14,481 nucleotides of DNA from Fusobacterium sp. (GTDB lineage: Bacteria; Fusobacteriota; Fusobacteriia; Fusobacteriales; Fusobacteriaceae), in the NCBI GenBank assembly GCA_019416865.1, contig DXWL01000016.1, forward strand, positions 23,998 through 38,478, in the 5' to 3' direction. A program made the translations under genes and the position numbers. This document shows positions 1-7,103 of this stretch, piece after piece. Within the stretch, counting starts at the first letter, position 1, and each line of letters starts with the position of its first letter. Under the pieces are notes generated by a model, which saw nothing but the letters and a program-made list of their open reading frames with translations, searched no databases and was not told the origin of the DNA.

Positions 1-165
1 TGTTCCAATACCAGCATTATAAACACCATTTTCACTACTAGAGATAGTTCCTGTATTTGTTAAAGTTGTTATTACTCCAATATTATAAATACCATTACTA
101 CTACCAAAGATAGTTCCATAATTTTTTAAATTTTCTATTGTTCCATTGAAATTATAAATTCCATT
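1..165 (-). repeat. Tandem ~22-23-residue repeats in the adhesin passenger domain
   Basis: Codons from residue 109 onward repeat with a period of 23, then 22 residues. Each unit starts NGIYN or NGVYN and carries an N-x-GTI segment about 12 residues later (NYGTIFGSS, then NTGTISSSE). The DNA units are similar but not identical. The array continues past the left edge, so the copy number is unknown. Such repeats are typical of beta-solenoid passengers and can expand or contract. Confidence 0.65.
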
Positions 166-489
166 TCCTGAACCACTTCCATTACCAGAAATATCTCCAT
201 TATTAATAATATTAAAATTTTTATTTTCTCCTGTTATTTGAACTCCATTACCATTTTGAACATTTATAATATCATCAAATGTCCAAGTATCTCCCTCTAT
301 CTTTCCTGTTCCCTCAGGTGTTACTACTATATTTCCATTTTCAAGGTTAATTTCAACTGTTTTATCTATTGTTTCTTTAGCAAATGAAACCACTCCTGTA
401 ATTAAAAAAGATACTACAAACCCTAAAGTAATCTTAACCTTTCTTTTTAAATATCTTTTTAATGAATTTTCTATATAGGTATTTCCCAT
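1..489 (-). CDS. Autotransporter-like surface protein, N-terminal part (gene runs off the left edge)
   Basis: The reading frame is open from ATG at 489 to base 1 (163 codons, no stop), so only the N-terminus is present. AAAAGGGGA lies a few bases before the ATG. Residues 1-20 are basic (KRYLKRKVK), followed by a hydrophobic core at about 21-35 and a likely signal peptidase site after SFA at 37. This resembles the long N-terminal leader of fusobacterial autotransporters. The mature part is rich in Asn, Gly, Thr and Ile. It contains short repeats with NG(I/V)YN at residues 109, 132 and 154, each followed by an L-N-x-GTI pattern, as expected of a beta-helical passenger domain. The C-terminal beta-barrel, which would prove type V secretion, lies outside the window. 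A c-di-GMP riboswitch and terminator occupy its 5' leader. Identity as an autotransporter is inferred; export to the surface is likely. Confidence 0.72.
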   Translation of the reverse strand, partial: MGNTYIENSLKRYLKRKVKITLGFVVSFLITGVVSFAKETIDKTVEINLENGNIVVTPEGTGKIEGDTWTFDDIINVQNGNGVQITGENKNFNIINNGDISGNGSGSGNGIYNFNGTIENLKNYGTIFGSSNGIYNIGVITTLTNTGTISSSENGVYNAGIGT

Positions 490-531
490 ATATTCCCCTT
501 TTATAAATATGTATTCTTCTAAAATTTAAAC

Positions 532-578
532 AAAAAAAGCAATTCTATCTCAGAAAAATTTCTCTGAGATAAAATTGC
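532..578 (-). terminator. Intrinsic terminator acting as riboswitch expression platform
   Basis: On the minus strand bases 578-563 pair with 554-539 in a 16-bp stem containing only one G-U pair. The loop is 8 bases, and seven T residues follow (538-532). It lies between the c-di-GMP aptamer and the adhesin start codon, so it would stop transcription before the gene. The two bases at the foot of the stem (578-577) are also the end of the aptamer P1 3' strand (580-577). Aptamer closure and full terminator closure therefore compete there. Confidence 0.85.
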
Positions 579-640
579 AACTGGCTGTCATTTTCAGACC
601 CTATAGCTTTGTGTCATAACATTTCTGTTATTTTACCAAA
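576..640 (-). promoter_or_regulatory. Cyclic-di-GMP-I (GEMM) riboswitch aptamer
   Basis: Read on the minus strand, the hallmarks of the class appear in order. GGTAAA (637-632) is the P1 5' strand. A P2 hairpin follows with stem TAACA/TGTTA and a GAAA tetraloop (625-622). Next come GACACAAAGC (615-606), matching the conserved GACGCAAAGC tetraloop-receptor segment, then TATAGGGTCT (605-596). After a short GAAAAT loop, GACAGCCAG (589-581) is the P3 return, and TTGC (580-577) closes P1 against GTAA (636-633). In this class the GNRA loop docks on the receptor, and c-di-GMP binds at the three-helix junction. Deviations are A for G in GACACAAAG and a weak AT/GU-rich P1. The call rests on motif order and spacing read by eye, without a covariance-model search. 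Confidence 0.88.
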
Positions 641-655
641 TATTTACTTTTCTTA

Positions 656-684
656 ATTTTAACACTTTTTTTTCTTACATTCAA
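656..684 (-). promoter_or_regulatory. Promoter of the riboswitch-adhesin transcript
   Basis: On the minus strand TTGAAT (684-679) and TAAAAT (661-656) are separated by exactly 17 bp, a good housekeeping-sigma match. Transcription would start at about 648, a few bases before the aptamer P1 strand at 637. The adhesin mRNA would therefore begin with the riboswitch. The spacer is mostly A on the transcribed-sense strand. Confidence 0.7.
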
Positions 685-720
685 TATCTTTTTATCTTTA
701 AATAATTCTTATTATATATA

Positions 721-2586
721 TTATTTCCCTATAAAATATGAATTTTTTCCTTCATTTTTCACTTTATAAAGTGCTTTATCTGCTTTTTCACAAATTTCTT
801 TTAAACTCTTTCCTTCTTTTATTTCTGCTATACCTATTGAAGCACTTATATCTATACTTTGATTGTTTTGTGTATAAGTTTTTGTTAAAGAGCTATTTAA
901 TCTTTTGGCTATTTTATAAATTTCTTCTAATGAATTTACATTCTTTATTAATACAATAAATTCATCTCCTCCAAGTCTTCCTATTATATCAAAACTTCTT
1001 AAATTATTTTTTAAAATAACAGAAGTTGCTTGTAAGACCATATCTCCTGTTCCATGTCCAAAAGTATCATTTATTTTTTTAAAGTTGTCTAAATCAAGAA
1101 TAAATACAGCACTTATTTTTTCTGTATTTAATTCATTATTTGTGAAATTAATGTATTCTTTTTCAAAAGTTTCACGGTTATAAAGTCCTGTTAAGAAATC
1201 ATATTTTGATTTTTCATTTACCTTTATAAGTTCAGTTTCTTTATTTCTCTCCTCTGTAAAATCTTCTAAAAGTCCAACTATACTGTTGATAAAAAATACT
1301 GCATTCACACGAAACCATTTCCATTCTTCACCTTTTTTTACTTGAATTATATGGTTTTCTATTCTCTTATTGTTTAAAATCTTATTATATAAATCTTTAT
1401 AAAAATCATAATTTTCTTTATTTATTTTTCCATCAGCAAACATTTTTTCAGGAGAAAAATTTTCTAATGAAAATATAATCTCTTCATTTTGATTTGATAC
1501 TCCATAAAGAATTACTGTTTTTTCAGATAAGTTAATTTCAAAGAAAATATCTTTAGTTTTACCTGCAATCATTTTAAAAACTTTATTTTTAAATTCAAGT
1601 CTGCTGCTTTTATTTTTTAATACCTTATATACAGCAAAAGCTATTCCTATAATTACAGAAGAAAAAATAAATTTTAAGCCTATTAAATAAAATAACAATT
1701 CTTTTGAAATATCTTGAAAGTTTCTTGCTTTATCATTAAGACCTTTTTTAGTGAATGTTGAAAATATATGCCATTTATTAATACCTAAAGGCTCATAAAC
1801 AACATAACGACCTTTATTTTCAAATTCAAAATAGAAAACTCCTTTTTTCCCTTCTTCAACATTTTTCTTAATAGTTTCTACTGAGTTACCATCAAAGAAC
1901 TTATATCTTGCCATCTCTTCCCATAATGTAAGTTCATCTTTTGCAAAAGAATTTTTGCTGAAAGAACGGCTTATATAATGTCCGTTTGTATCTGTAAGTT
2001 GGAAATACTGCTGTCCCTTTGAATAATCCATTTCTTTGGCTATTTTTAAAATTGGATAGTATCCAAAAAGAAGTCCTTTATAATCTCCTTTTTCATATAA
2101 AGGAATGGCAACTAATATTTCTTCTTTATTTTTCTTTTTAGTTGGAAGAACATCTGATACATAGTATTTAGTTCCTGTTCTTGAGATCCTTAAGTTTTCT
2201 AAAAATAATTTATCATCAATTTTCTGATAATTCCCTTTAGTATCAAATACATTTCCATCTCTATCTGCCATTCCTAAAGAACTAAAGTATCCTTTATGTT
2301 TAATATTTTTTAATTCCTCTAAAAGCTTTTCTCTATTTTCTAAATTTAAATCTTTAGATTCACTAATACTCTCTAAAACAAGTGCTGAATATTCAAGCTC
2401 CAAACGAATGGTATTTATAATCTGATTTGTCTGCTCTTCTATCTGCTCCGTATAATTATTCAGCATTTGATGATATATTTTATCTTGAATTCTATAAAAA
2501 CTCTTTATTACTACTATTGAGGAAATAAAAATTATAAAAACAGCAATTATATATATTGCATTTTTCTTTAAATTAAAATTTTTCAC
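721..2586 (-). CDS. Membrane-bound diguanylate cyclase with extracellular sensor, PAS-like and GGDEF domains
   Basis: It makes cyclic di-GMP from two GTP. The 621-residue protein starts with a GTG; AGAGTGA precedes it at a workable distance. A membrane segment at about residues 10-29 and a second at about 298-322 enclose a ~265-residue extracytoplasmic region with the length and pattern of a dCache sensor. A PAS-like stretch covers about 335-455. The catalytic domain begins near DFLTGLYNRE and has an intact GGDEF at 539-543. RSFD lies exactly five residues before it, which matches the RxxD inhibitory product-binding site, so feedback control is expected. No EAL or HD-GYP domain is present. 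The sensed signal is unknown. A TATAAT lies at 2616-2611 but lacks a clear -35. No convincing terminator follows the stop, so read-through into the downstream riboswitch-adhesin unit is possible. Confidence 0.93.
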   Translation of the reverse strand: MKNFNLKKNAIYIIAVFIIFISSIVVIKSFYRIQDKIYHQMLNNYTEQIEEQTNQIINTIRLELEYSALVLESISESKDLNLENREKLLEELKNIKHKGYFSSLGMADRDGNVFDTKGNYQKIDDKLFLENLRISRTGTKYYVSDVLPTKKKNKEEILVAIPLYEKGDYKGLLFGYYPILKIAKEMDYSKGQQYFQLTDTNGHYISRSFSKNSFAKDELTLWEEMARYKFFDGNSVETIKKNVEEGKKGVFYFEFENKGRYVVYEPLGINKWHIFSTFTKKGLNDKARNFQDISKELLFYLIGLKFIFSSVIIGIAFAVYKVLKNKSSRLEFKNKVFKMIAGKTKDIFFEINLSEKTVILYGVSNQNEEIIFSLENFSPEKMFADGKINKENYDFYKDLYNKILNNKRIENHIIQVKKGEEWKWFRVNAVFFINSIVGLLEDFTEERNKETELIKVNEKSKYDFLTGLYNRETFEKEYINFTNNELNTEKISAVFILDLDNFKKINDTFGHGTGDMVLQATSVILKNNLRSFDIIGRLGGDEFIVLIKNVNSLEEIYKIAKRLNSSLTKTYTQNNQSIDISASIGIAEIKEGKSLKEICEKADKALYKVKNEGKNSYFIGK

Positions 2587-2680
2587 AAAATCACTCTGCC
2601 ATTTTTTATTATTATAATAAATTTATAAAGTTATCCTTCCTTATTTATAAGTTTATCACAAAAAAATATATAAATAAATA

Positions 2681-2726
2681 AAAAAAGCATCTTATTTAAA
2701 TAGGAAAAACCTAATTCAACAAGATG
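2681..2726 (-). terminator. Intrinsic terminator of ssrA
   Basis: On the minus strand CATCTTGTTGAATTAGG (2726-2710) pairs with CCTATTTAAATAAGATG (2704-2688) across a TTTTT loop with two mismatches, followed by a run of T (2686-2681). It lies 55 bases beyond the mature tmRNA 3' end and separates ssrA from the diguanylate cyclase gene. Confidence 0.85.
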
Positions 2727-2781
2727 AATCTTTTACTAAAATTATTAAATATACTTTTTAAAAATATAATTAGTCTATATT

Positions 2782-3131
2782 TGGTGGAGACGACGGGAAT
2801 CGAACCCGTGTCCAAAACAAAAAGCACCATAAGCTTCTACAAGTTTATTCTGTGATTAATCTCGTACTACCCAACTACACAGACATAGACAGATAATACC
2901 AGTCTTTTAAATGTCCTCAAAACATCAAGACTCTGCTCTGAGTAATCCGTAAATTTGGTTATACCCCTTGGAATTCTCTTAACGGCCTTGAGAAAACCGG
3001 AGCAGCTGACTTAACTAAGCAGCTAAAGCGTATTCGTTGTTTCCATCTAAAACGATGAGTTGACCTCTCACAGCGGTCAGCCTGACCTGCTACCTATGAC
3101 CTTCCTGCCCTGTCGAAACCTTTGCGTCCCC
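2782..3131 (-). ncRNA. ssrA: tmRNA (ribosome rescue RNA), tag GNNEYALAA
   Basis: This is a one-piece tmRNA of 350 nt. The 5' end GGGGACG (3131-3125) pairs over 7 bp, with one G-U, with CGTCTCC at the 3' end. The tRNA-like domain has a T-arm with GGTTCGATTCC and a genome-encoded CCA (2784-2782). The TTTCGAC segment near the 5' end is typical. The message-like part resumes at GGA (3044-3042), preceded by the usual TAGA-type context. It reads Gly-Asn-Asn-Glu-Tyr-Ala-Leu-Ala-Ala then TAG (3017-3015). With the alanine carried by the RNA the tag is A-GNNEYALAA, ending in the ALAA degron read by ClpXP-type proteases. The mature 5' end lies about 20 bases inside the expected transcription start, implying RNase P processing. 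The gene follows smpB directly, its protein partner. Confidence 0.97.
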
Positions 3132-3156
3132 AATATTCAATTTTTTTATGCAATAT

Positions 3157-3185
3157 ATTATAGCACTTATTTTTTATTAAATCAA
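3157..3185 (-). promoter_or_regulatory. ssrA promoter
   Basis: TTGATT (3185-3180) and TATAAT (3162-3157) lie 17 bp apart on the minus strand. The -10 box is perfect and the -35 box fits well. The site sits directly after the smpB stop, so tmRNA can be made at a high level independently of the operon upstream. Confidence 0.82.
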
Positions 3186-3189
3186 CAAT

Positions 3190-3630
3190 CTATCTCACTT
3201 TCATCATTCTGTCCATATCTCTCTGCTGATCTTTTTTGGCTATGCTCTCTCTCTTGTCATAAGTTTTCTTACCTCTTCCAAGAGCTATATCAACTTTTAC
3301 ATACCCTCTTGAAAGATGAACATTAAGAGGAACAATAGTATACCCTTTTTGAGTAACTTTTTCATGAAATTTTTTTATCTCTTTTTTATTAAGAAGAAGC
3401 TTTCTTACTCTTCTCTCTTCAGGATTGTAAACACTTCCATATTCCCACGGAACTATTGACATTCCCATAATAAAAACCTCTCCGTTAATTATTCTGACAA
3501 ATGCCTCTTTTATACTTACTTTTCCAGCTTTTGCAGATTTTACCTCACTTCCCACAAGCTCAATTCCAGCTTCAATGGTATCTTCCACAAAATAGTCAAA
3601 ATATGCTTTTTTATTATTTGCTAATATCAT
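3190..3630 (-). CDS. smpB: SsrA-binding protein SmpB
   Basis: SmpB binds the tRNA-like domain of tmRNA, brings it to stalled ribosomes and takes the place of the anticodon stem. The 146-residue protein is close to the usual ~150-160. It begins ILANNKKAYFDYFVEDTIEAGI and carries the core GSEVKSAKAGKVSIKEAFV and the segment LNVHLSRGYVKVDIALGRGKKTYDKRE. It ends in a basic tail (KKDQQRDMDRMMKVR) of the type that enters the mRNA channel. GGAGG lies 4-5 bases before the ATG. It follows rnr by 89 bp, with a small hairpin in the gap, and directly precedes ssrA. The two tmRNA-system genes and the nuclease that acts with them are therefore contiguous. Confidence 0.97.
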   Translation of the reverse strand: MILANNKKAYFDYFVEDTIEAGIELVGSEVKSAKAGKVSIKEAFVRIINGEVFIMGMSIVPWEYGSVYNPEERRVRKLLLNKKEIKKFHEKVTQKGYTIVPLNVHLSRGYVKVDIALGRGKKTYDKRESIAKKDQQRDMDRMMKVR

Positions 3631-3663
3631 ATTTCCTCCGATAATTTCTATTAAAAGGCAAGG

Positions 3664-3690
3664 AAAAACTGCACAGAAAAATTCTGTCAG
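3664..3690 (-). terminator. Weak terminator or attenuator between rnr and smpB
   Basis: On the minus strand CTGACAGAA (3690-3682) pairs with TTCTGTGCAG (3678-3669), with one bulged G, followed by five T (3668-3664). The stem is short, so partial termination or an mRNA-end processing signal is as likely as a full stop. No clear promoter is seen between it and smpB. Confidence 0.42.
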
Positions 3691-3719
3691 CTTCTCCTCA
3701 CTCCCCTGCCAAGGCTCTT

Positions 3720-5849
3720 TTATTTCTTAATCTCTGTAAAAAATTCCTCTGTATAAGGTGCTACCTCTATTTCAAGTTCTGCCATATCGGCTCTCACCAC
3801 TATTATTTCTATCTTATCTCCAAGATTATACACTGCTCCGTTGTCTTTGTCCACCATAGCATATTCAATCTCATCAAACTCATAGTAATGAGGAGAATTT
3901 GTTACATCCCACATACATTCAACAAGTTCTTCTGTTTCAATAAATACTTTTCTGCTTGCAAATCCTGTGATAGTTCCTTTGAAAGTTTCTCCAACTTTAT
4001 CAAGCATATATTCTACAACCTTGATTTTTACACTTTCATCTTCTGCCTTCATAGCATCTCTTTCTGTTTTTGAAATAGCTGTGCATATTGTACCAAGTGA
4101 TTTTTCAAGTTTATCTATATATTTTTGTTTTGGATATCCATGAAGAGTTGCTCCTAATATTCTGTGAATCATAAGGTCAGCATATCTTCTTATAGGAGAA
4201 GTAAAATGTGTATAATAACTTGAAGCAAGTCCAAAATGTCCTATATTTTCAGGTGTATATCTTGCTTGTTTAAGAGCCATAAGTATCATCTTATGAACTA
4301 TCATACTTATTCCCTTCTCTTTTGAATCCTCTATAATTGACTGGAATTTTTTAGGGTGAAGCCCCTCTGCTGAATGTATTCTATAACCAAATTTTCCAAG
4401 AGTATCATTAAGAGCTTCTATTCTTTCGCTGTCAGGTTTTTCATGTGTTCTGTAAATACTAGGTACCTCAAGCCAAAAAAGTTTTTCAGCCACAGCCTCA
4501 TTAGCTTCAATCATAAAATCTTCGATTACTCTCTCAGCTTCTCCTCTGTCCCTTCTTCTTAAATATTCAACTTTTTTATTTTCATCAAGCACAACTTGAA
4601 TTTCAGGAAGTTCAAAATCTATACTTCCCCTCTTATATTTTATCTCTCTTATAATTTTTGAAAGTTCAAGCATTGTAAAACACATCTCTTTTATGCTTTC
4701 ATACTCTTTTGTTACCTCTTCGTCCCCTTCAAAAATTTTATTTACATTATCATATGTCATACGGTAAACTGTTTTAATTATAGATTTATATGTATCTGCA
4801 GATACAACTTTTCCTTCTGGTGTTATCTCCATATCACAAGTAAAAGTAAGTTTTTCCTCATTAGGATTAAGAGAACATATTCCATTTGATATCTCTTTAG
4901 GAAGCATAGGAAGAACTCTGTCTACAAGATATACTGAATTTCCTCTCTTTAGAGCTTCTTTATCAAGAGCAGATCCCTCTTTTACATAGTGGCTTACATC
5001 TGCAATACTAACCACAAGTCTAAAGTTTCCATTTTCAAGTTTTCCCACATAAACAGCATCGTCAAGATCCTTTGCATCAGCACCGTCAATTGTTATAATA
5101 GGAAGATTAGTCAGATCTCTTCTTCCCTCTCTCTCCTCTTTTGTTATCTCTGTTTTTATATTTCTTGCTTCTTTTAATACCTCATTTGGAAAACTTTCAC
5201 TAAGTCCTGTTCTTTTGATAAGAGCCTCTATCATAACATCACTGTCTAAAGGATCTCCCAGTTTTTCTATTATCTGTCCCTCAGGTTTTCTAGTTTTATC
5301 TCCCCAGAAATCTATTTTTACAAGAACAAGTTCCCCATCTTTTGCCATTTTTAAAAATTTTTTCGGAATATATATATCCTGTCCAAAAGAGTGAGTTGGT
5401 ACAACAAATCCAAAAGAATCCCTTTTGTGAAGAATTCCTACAACAGTATCATTCTCTCTTTTTATTATTTTTTCAACTGTTCCCTCTTTTTTTCCGCTTC
5501 TGAAATCAGCTTCTGTTATTCTTACAAGAACAGTATCCCCGTTAAGAGCTCCGTTAAAATCCTTTCTTGGAATAAATATTCCCTCTGTTTCTGTATCTAC
5601 AAAAGCAAATCTATTTTTTATAATTGAAAATACACCTTTTACCATTCCGGCATTTTCAGGAGTATTGTATCTTCCCTTCTTATTTTTTACAAGTTCACCT
5701 GCTTCAACCCACGAATCAACTATTATTCTGTTATCTTTTTTATATTTAGGAGACCAGTTTAAAACAGCATAAATCTCATCAAGAGCCAAAGATTTTTTTC
5801 TCTCATTTATATACTCTTTTATTTTAGCCAAATCTTTTTCTATATTCAT
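3720..5849 (-). CDS. rnr: Ribonuclease R (RNB-family 3'-5' exoribonuclease)
   Basis: It degrades structured RNA processively from the 3' end and is the nuclease that removes nonstop mRNAs released by tmRNA-SmpB. I chose the ATG at 5849 (709 residues) because GGGAGATGG stands just before it. The longer frame, to 5891, overlaps the yqeK end and has no good binding site. The order is: a winged-helix-like N-terminus (about 1-65), two cold-shock-type domains (about 66-205), the RNB catalytic domain (about 240-565) and an S1 domain (about 619-700). The metal-binding signature IDGADAKDLDDAV places D255, D261, D263 and D264 with the family spacing. The RRYADLMIHR segment is also typical. The lysine-rich C-terminal tail of enterobacterial RNase R is absent. 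It lies 22 bp after yqeK and upstream of smpB. Confidence 0.95.
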   Translation of the reverse strand: MNIEKDLAKIKEYINERKKSLALDEIYAVLNWSPKYKKDNRIIVDSWVEAGELVKNKKGRYNTPENAGMVKGVFSIIKNRFAFVDTETEGIFIPRKDFNGALNGDTVLVRITEADFRSGKKEGTVEKIIKRENDTVVGILHKRDSFGFVVPTHSFGQDIYIPKKFLKMAKDGELVLVKIDFWGDKTRKPEGQIIEKLGDPLDSDVMIEALIKRTGLSESFPNEVLKEARNIKTEITKEEREGRRDLTNLPIITIDGADAKDLDDAVYVGKLENGNFRLVVSIADVSHYVKEGSALDKEALKRGNSVYLVDRVLPMLPKEISNGICSLNPNEEKLTFTCDMEITPEGKVVSADTYKSIIKTVYRMTYDNVNKIFEGDEEVTKEYESIKEMCFTMLELSKIIREIKYKRGSIDFELPEIQVVLDENKKVEYLRRRDRGEAERVIEDFMIEANEAVAEKLFWLEVPSIYRTHEKPDSERIEALNDTLGKFGYRIHSAEGLHPKKFQSIIEDSKEKGISMIVHKMILMALKQARYTPENIGHFGLASSYYTHFTSPIRRYADLMIHRILGATLHGYPKQKYIDKLEKSLGTICTAISKTERDAMKAEDESVKIKVVEYMLDKVGETFKGTITGFASRKVFIETEELVECMWDVTNSPHYYEFDEIEYAMVDKDNGAVYNLGDKIEIIVVRADMAELEIEVAPYTEEFFTEIKK

Positions 5850-5871
5850 AAATCCATCTCCCTTCAATTTT

Positions 5872-6441
5872 TTATTTTTTAAGCAGATCATCTCTCATTT
5901 TTATTGTATTTATATGAATAGTTCCACCTTTTTCTTTAAGGTAGTCTATTTTTCTGCTCACTTCTAAAATTATCCCATCATCAAGATTTTTAAACGTTTC
6001 CTCTCTGATCTCGTTTACACAAGGATAATCTCTTCCCTCTTCTATTGCATCACCGATATATACAATTTTTTCTAAGGTACTCATTCCCTCTCTTCCAATT
6101 GTATGATATTTCACTGCATTTAAAATATCTTCATCTGCTATTCCAAACTCTTTTTCAGCCTCTATCCCACCTGCAAATCCATGAAGTATCTCTGAAAGAT
6201 TTTCATAACCTTTTACTTCTGGCACACTTTCACATATTTTCTCTAATACTTTGACGTTTGTTTCTTTCATATAGTCATGAAACAGAGCTGCTATACGAGC
6301 TTTTTTTACATCAGCTCCATATTTTTCAGCAAGAGCAACACACATTTTTTCAACTCCTAAAACATGGTTAAATCTTTTGGCTGAAAGTCTATTTTTTACA
6401 CATTCTCTTAATCTGTCTATATCAATTTTTTCAATATCCAT
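5872..6441 (-). CDS. yqeK: YqeK-family HD-domain hydrolase (probable symmetrical Ap4A hydrolase)
   Basis: Members of this family cleave diadenosine tetraphosphate to two ADP and limit this stress nucleotide. The 189-residue protein has the HD-type metal ligands in order: H26 (RFNHVLGV), H55-D56 (LFHDYMKE), H87 (ILHGFAGG), H113 (KYHTIG) and D131 (GDAIEEGRDYP). The last block is characteristic of YqeK and sets it apart from generic HD proteins. GGCGGT lies before the ATG and overlaps the stop of the GerMN gene 9 bp upstream, so translation is probably coupled. In many Firmicutes yqeK sits between nadD and rsfS. Here it stands between an envelope gene and rnr. The family call is firm; the Ap4A activity is taken from the family. 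Confidence 0.9.
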   Translation of the reverse strand: MDIEKIDIDRLRECVKNRLSAKRFNHVLGVEKMCVALAEKYGADVKKARIAALFHDYMKETNVKVLEKICESVPEVKGYENLSEILHGFAGGIEAEKEFGIADEDILNAVKYHTIGREGMSTLEKIVYIGDAIEEGRDYPCVNEIREETFKNLDDGIILEVSRKIDYLKEKGGTIHINTIKMRDDLLKK

Positions 6442-6450
6442 TTTTACCGC

Positions 6451-7089
6451 CTATATTGATTTTTTATAAGAATAATCTCTCATAAGATTTGCATATTTCA
6501 CTTTTTCAAGGTCAGCATTATTTATTAAAAATCTTACACTTTCAACCCCTTCGATATTTGTGAAGCTGTTTACAAAAGAGTAAAGAATTAAAAGTTCTGT
6601 TCTTGCATCTTTTACATTTTCAAAAATTTTCTCAGGAAGGTCCAGATATATTTTTTTATCAACGATATAATAAGTTACATCTTTCATCTGAATTTTTGGA
6701 GCAGCTCCAATAGTTTCAAGTTTATTTACAATCTGTTCAGCTGTTGCTGAAAGAAGTTCATCTCTTGTTTTTACTTTTGGAATTTCTATCTCTGTATTTG
6801 TAATTTTTCCATTTTCAGGATAGAAAATATATATCTTATCTTTTAAATTTTTAGGAGCTTCATCTGTTCTTGTAAAAACAATCTCTGGATTATTTGCTCT
6901 TACCTCTGCTCTGTGATATAAAAGCCCAAAAATAACTACAAGCCCCCACATAACAGCTGTTCTTATTATCAATTTTTTCTTTTTTAATTTAATCTCAAGC
7001 TCTTTTTCTTCTGCTGATTTTTCAACAATCTCTTCCTGAACTTCTTTTACTTTACCTACTTTTTTCATCTCTTTTATCTTTTTAAGCAT
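6451..7089 (-). CDS. Single-pass membrane protein with a GerMN-type domain
   Basis: The 212-residue protein has a highly charged cytoplasmic N-terminus (1-40, rich in Lys and Glu), one membrane segment (about 41-58) and an extracytoplasmic remainder. Residues about 85-205 fit the GerMN domain. They carry a strand with IYIFYPENGK, a long segment ending TAEQIVNKLETIGAAP, then VTYYIVDKKIYLDLPEKI, an ELLILYSFVNSFTNI helix and VESVRFLINNADL. GerMN domains occur in spore-germination GerM and in envelope lipoproteins and are thought to bind cell-wall or other envelope ligands. No sporulation is implied here. It is 14 bp after the amidase and 9 bp before yqeK, with AGGAGAT before the ATG. The context suggests a cell-wall role together with the amidase. 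The precise function is unknown. Confidence 0.75.
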   Translation of the reverse strand: MLKKIKEMKKVGKVKEVQEEIVEKSAEEKELEIKLKKKKLIIRTAVMWGLVVIFGLLYHRAEVRANNPEIVFTRTDEAPKNLKDKIYIFYPENGKITNTEIEIPKVKTRDELLSATAEQIVNKLETIGAAPKIQMKDVTYYIVDKKIYLDLPEKIFENVKDARTELLILYSFVNSFTNIEGVESVRFLINNADLEKVKYANLMRDYSYKKSI

Positions 7090-7103
7090 TTTTATCTCCT
7101 AAA

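Noticed and set aside
1..165. CRISPR-like array from the regular repeats
   Set aside because: The repeats are imperfect, have no constant repeat with unique spacers, and are in frame within an open coding sequence.
738..959. Plus-strand frame opposite the GGDEF domain
   Set aside because: The translation is a Leu/Phe-rich string typical of AT-rich antisense; it lies fully inside a strong gene.
2782..2830. A separate tRNA gene suggested by the T-arm and CCA end
   Set aside because: No anticodon arm is present; the matching acceptor strand lies 340 bases away at the tmRNA 5' end, so this is the tRNA-like domain of tmRNA.
3060..3326. Plus-strand open frame across the tmRNA 5' part and the smpB 3' end
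   Set aside because: It overlaps two well-supported minus-strand genes, has no ribosome binding site and no recognisable protein features.
5850..5891. Upstream in-frame ATG for rnr giving 14 extra residues
   Set aside because: It overlaps the yqeK end and lacks a good binding site, whereas the internal ATG at 5849 has GGGAGATGG at proper spacing.
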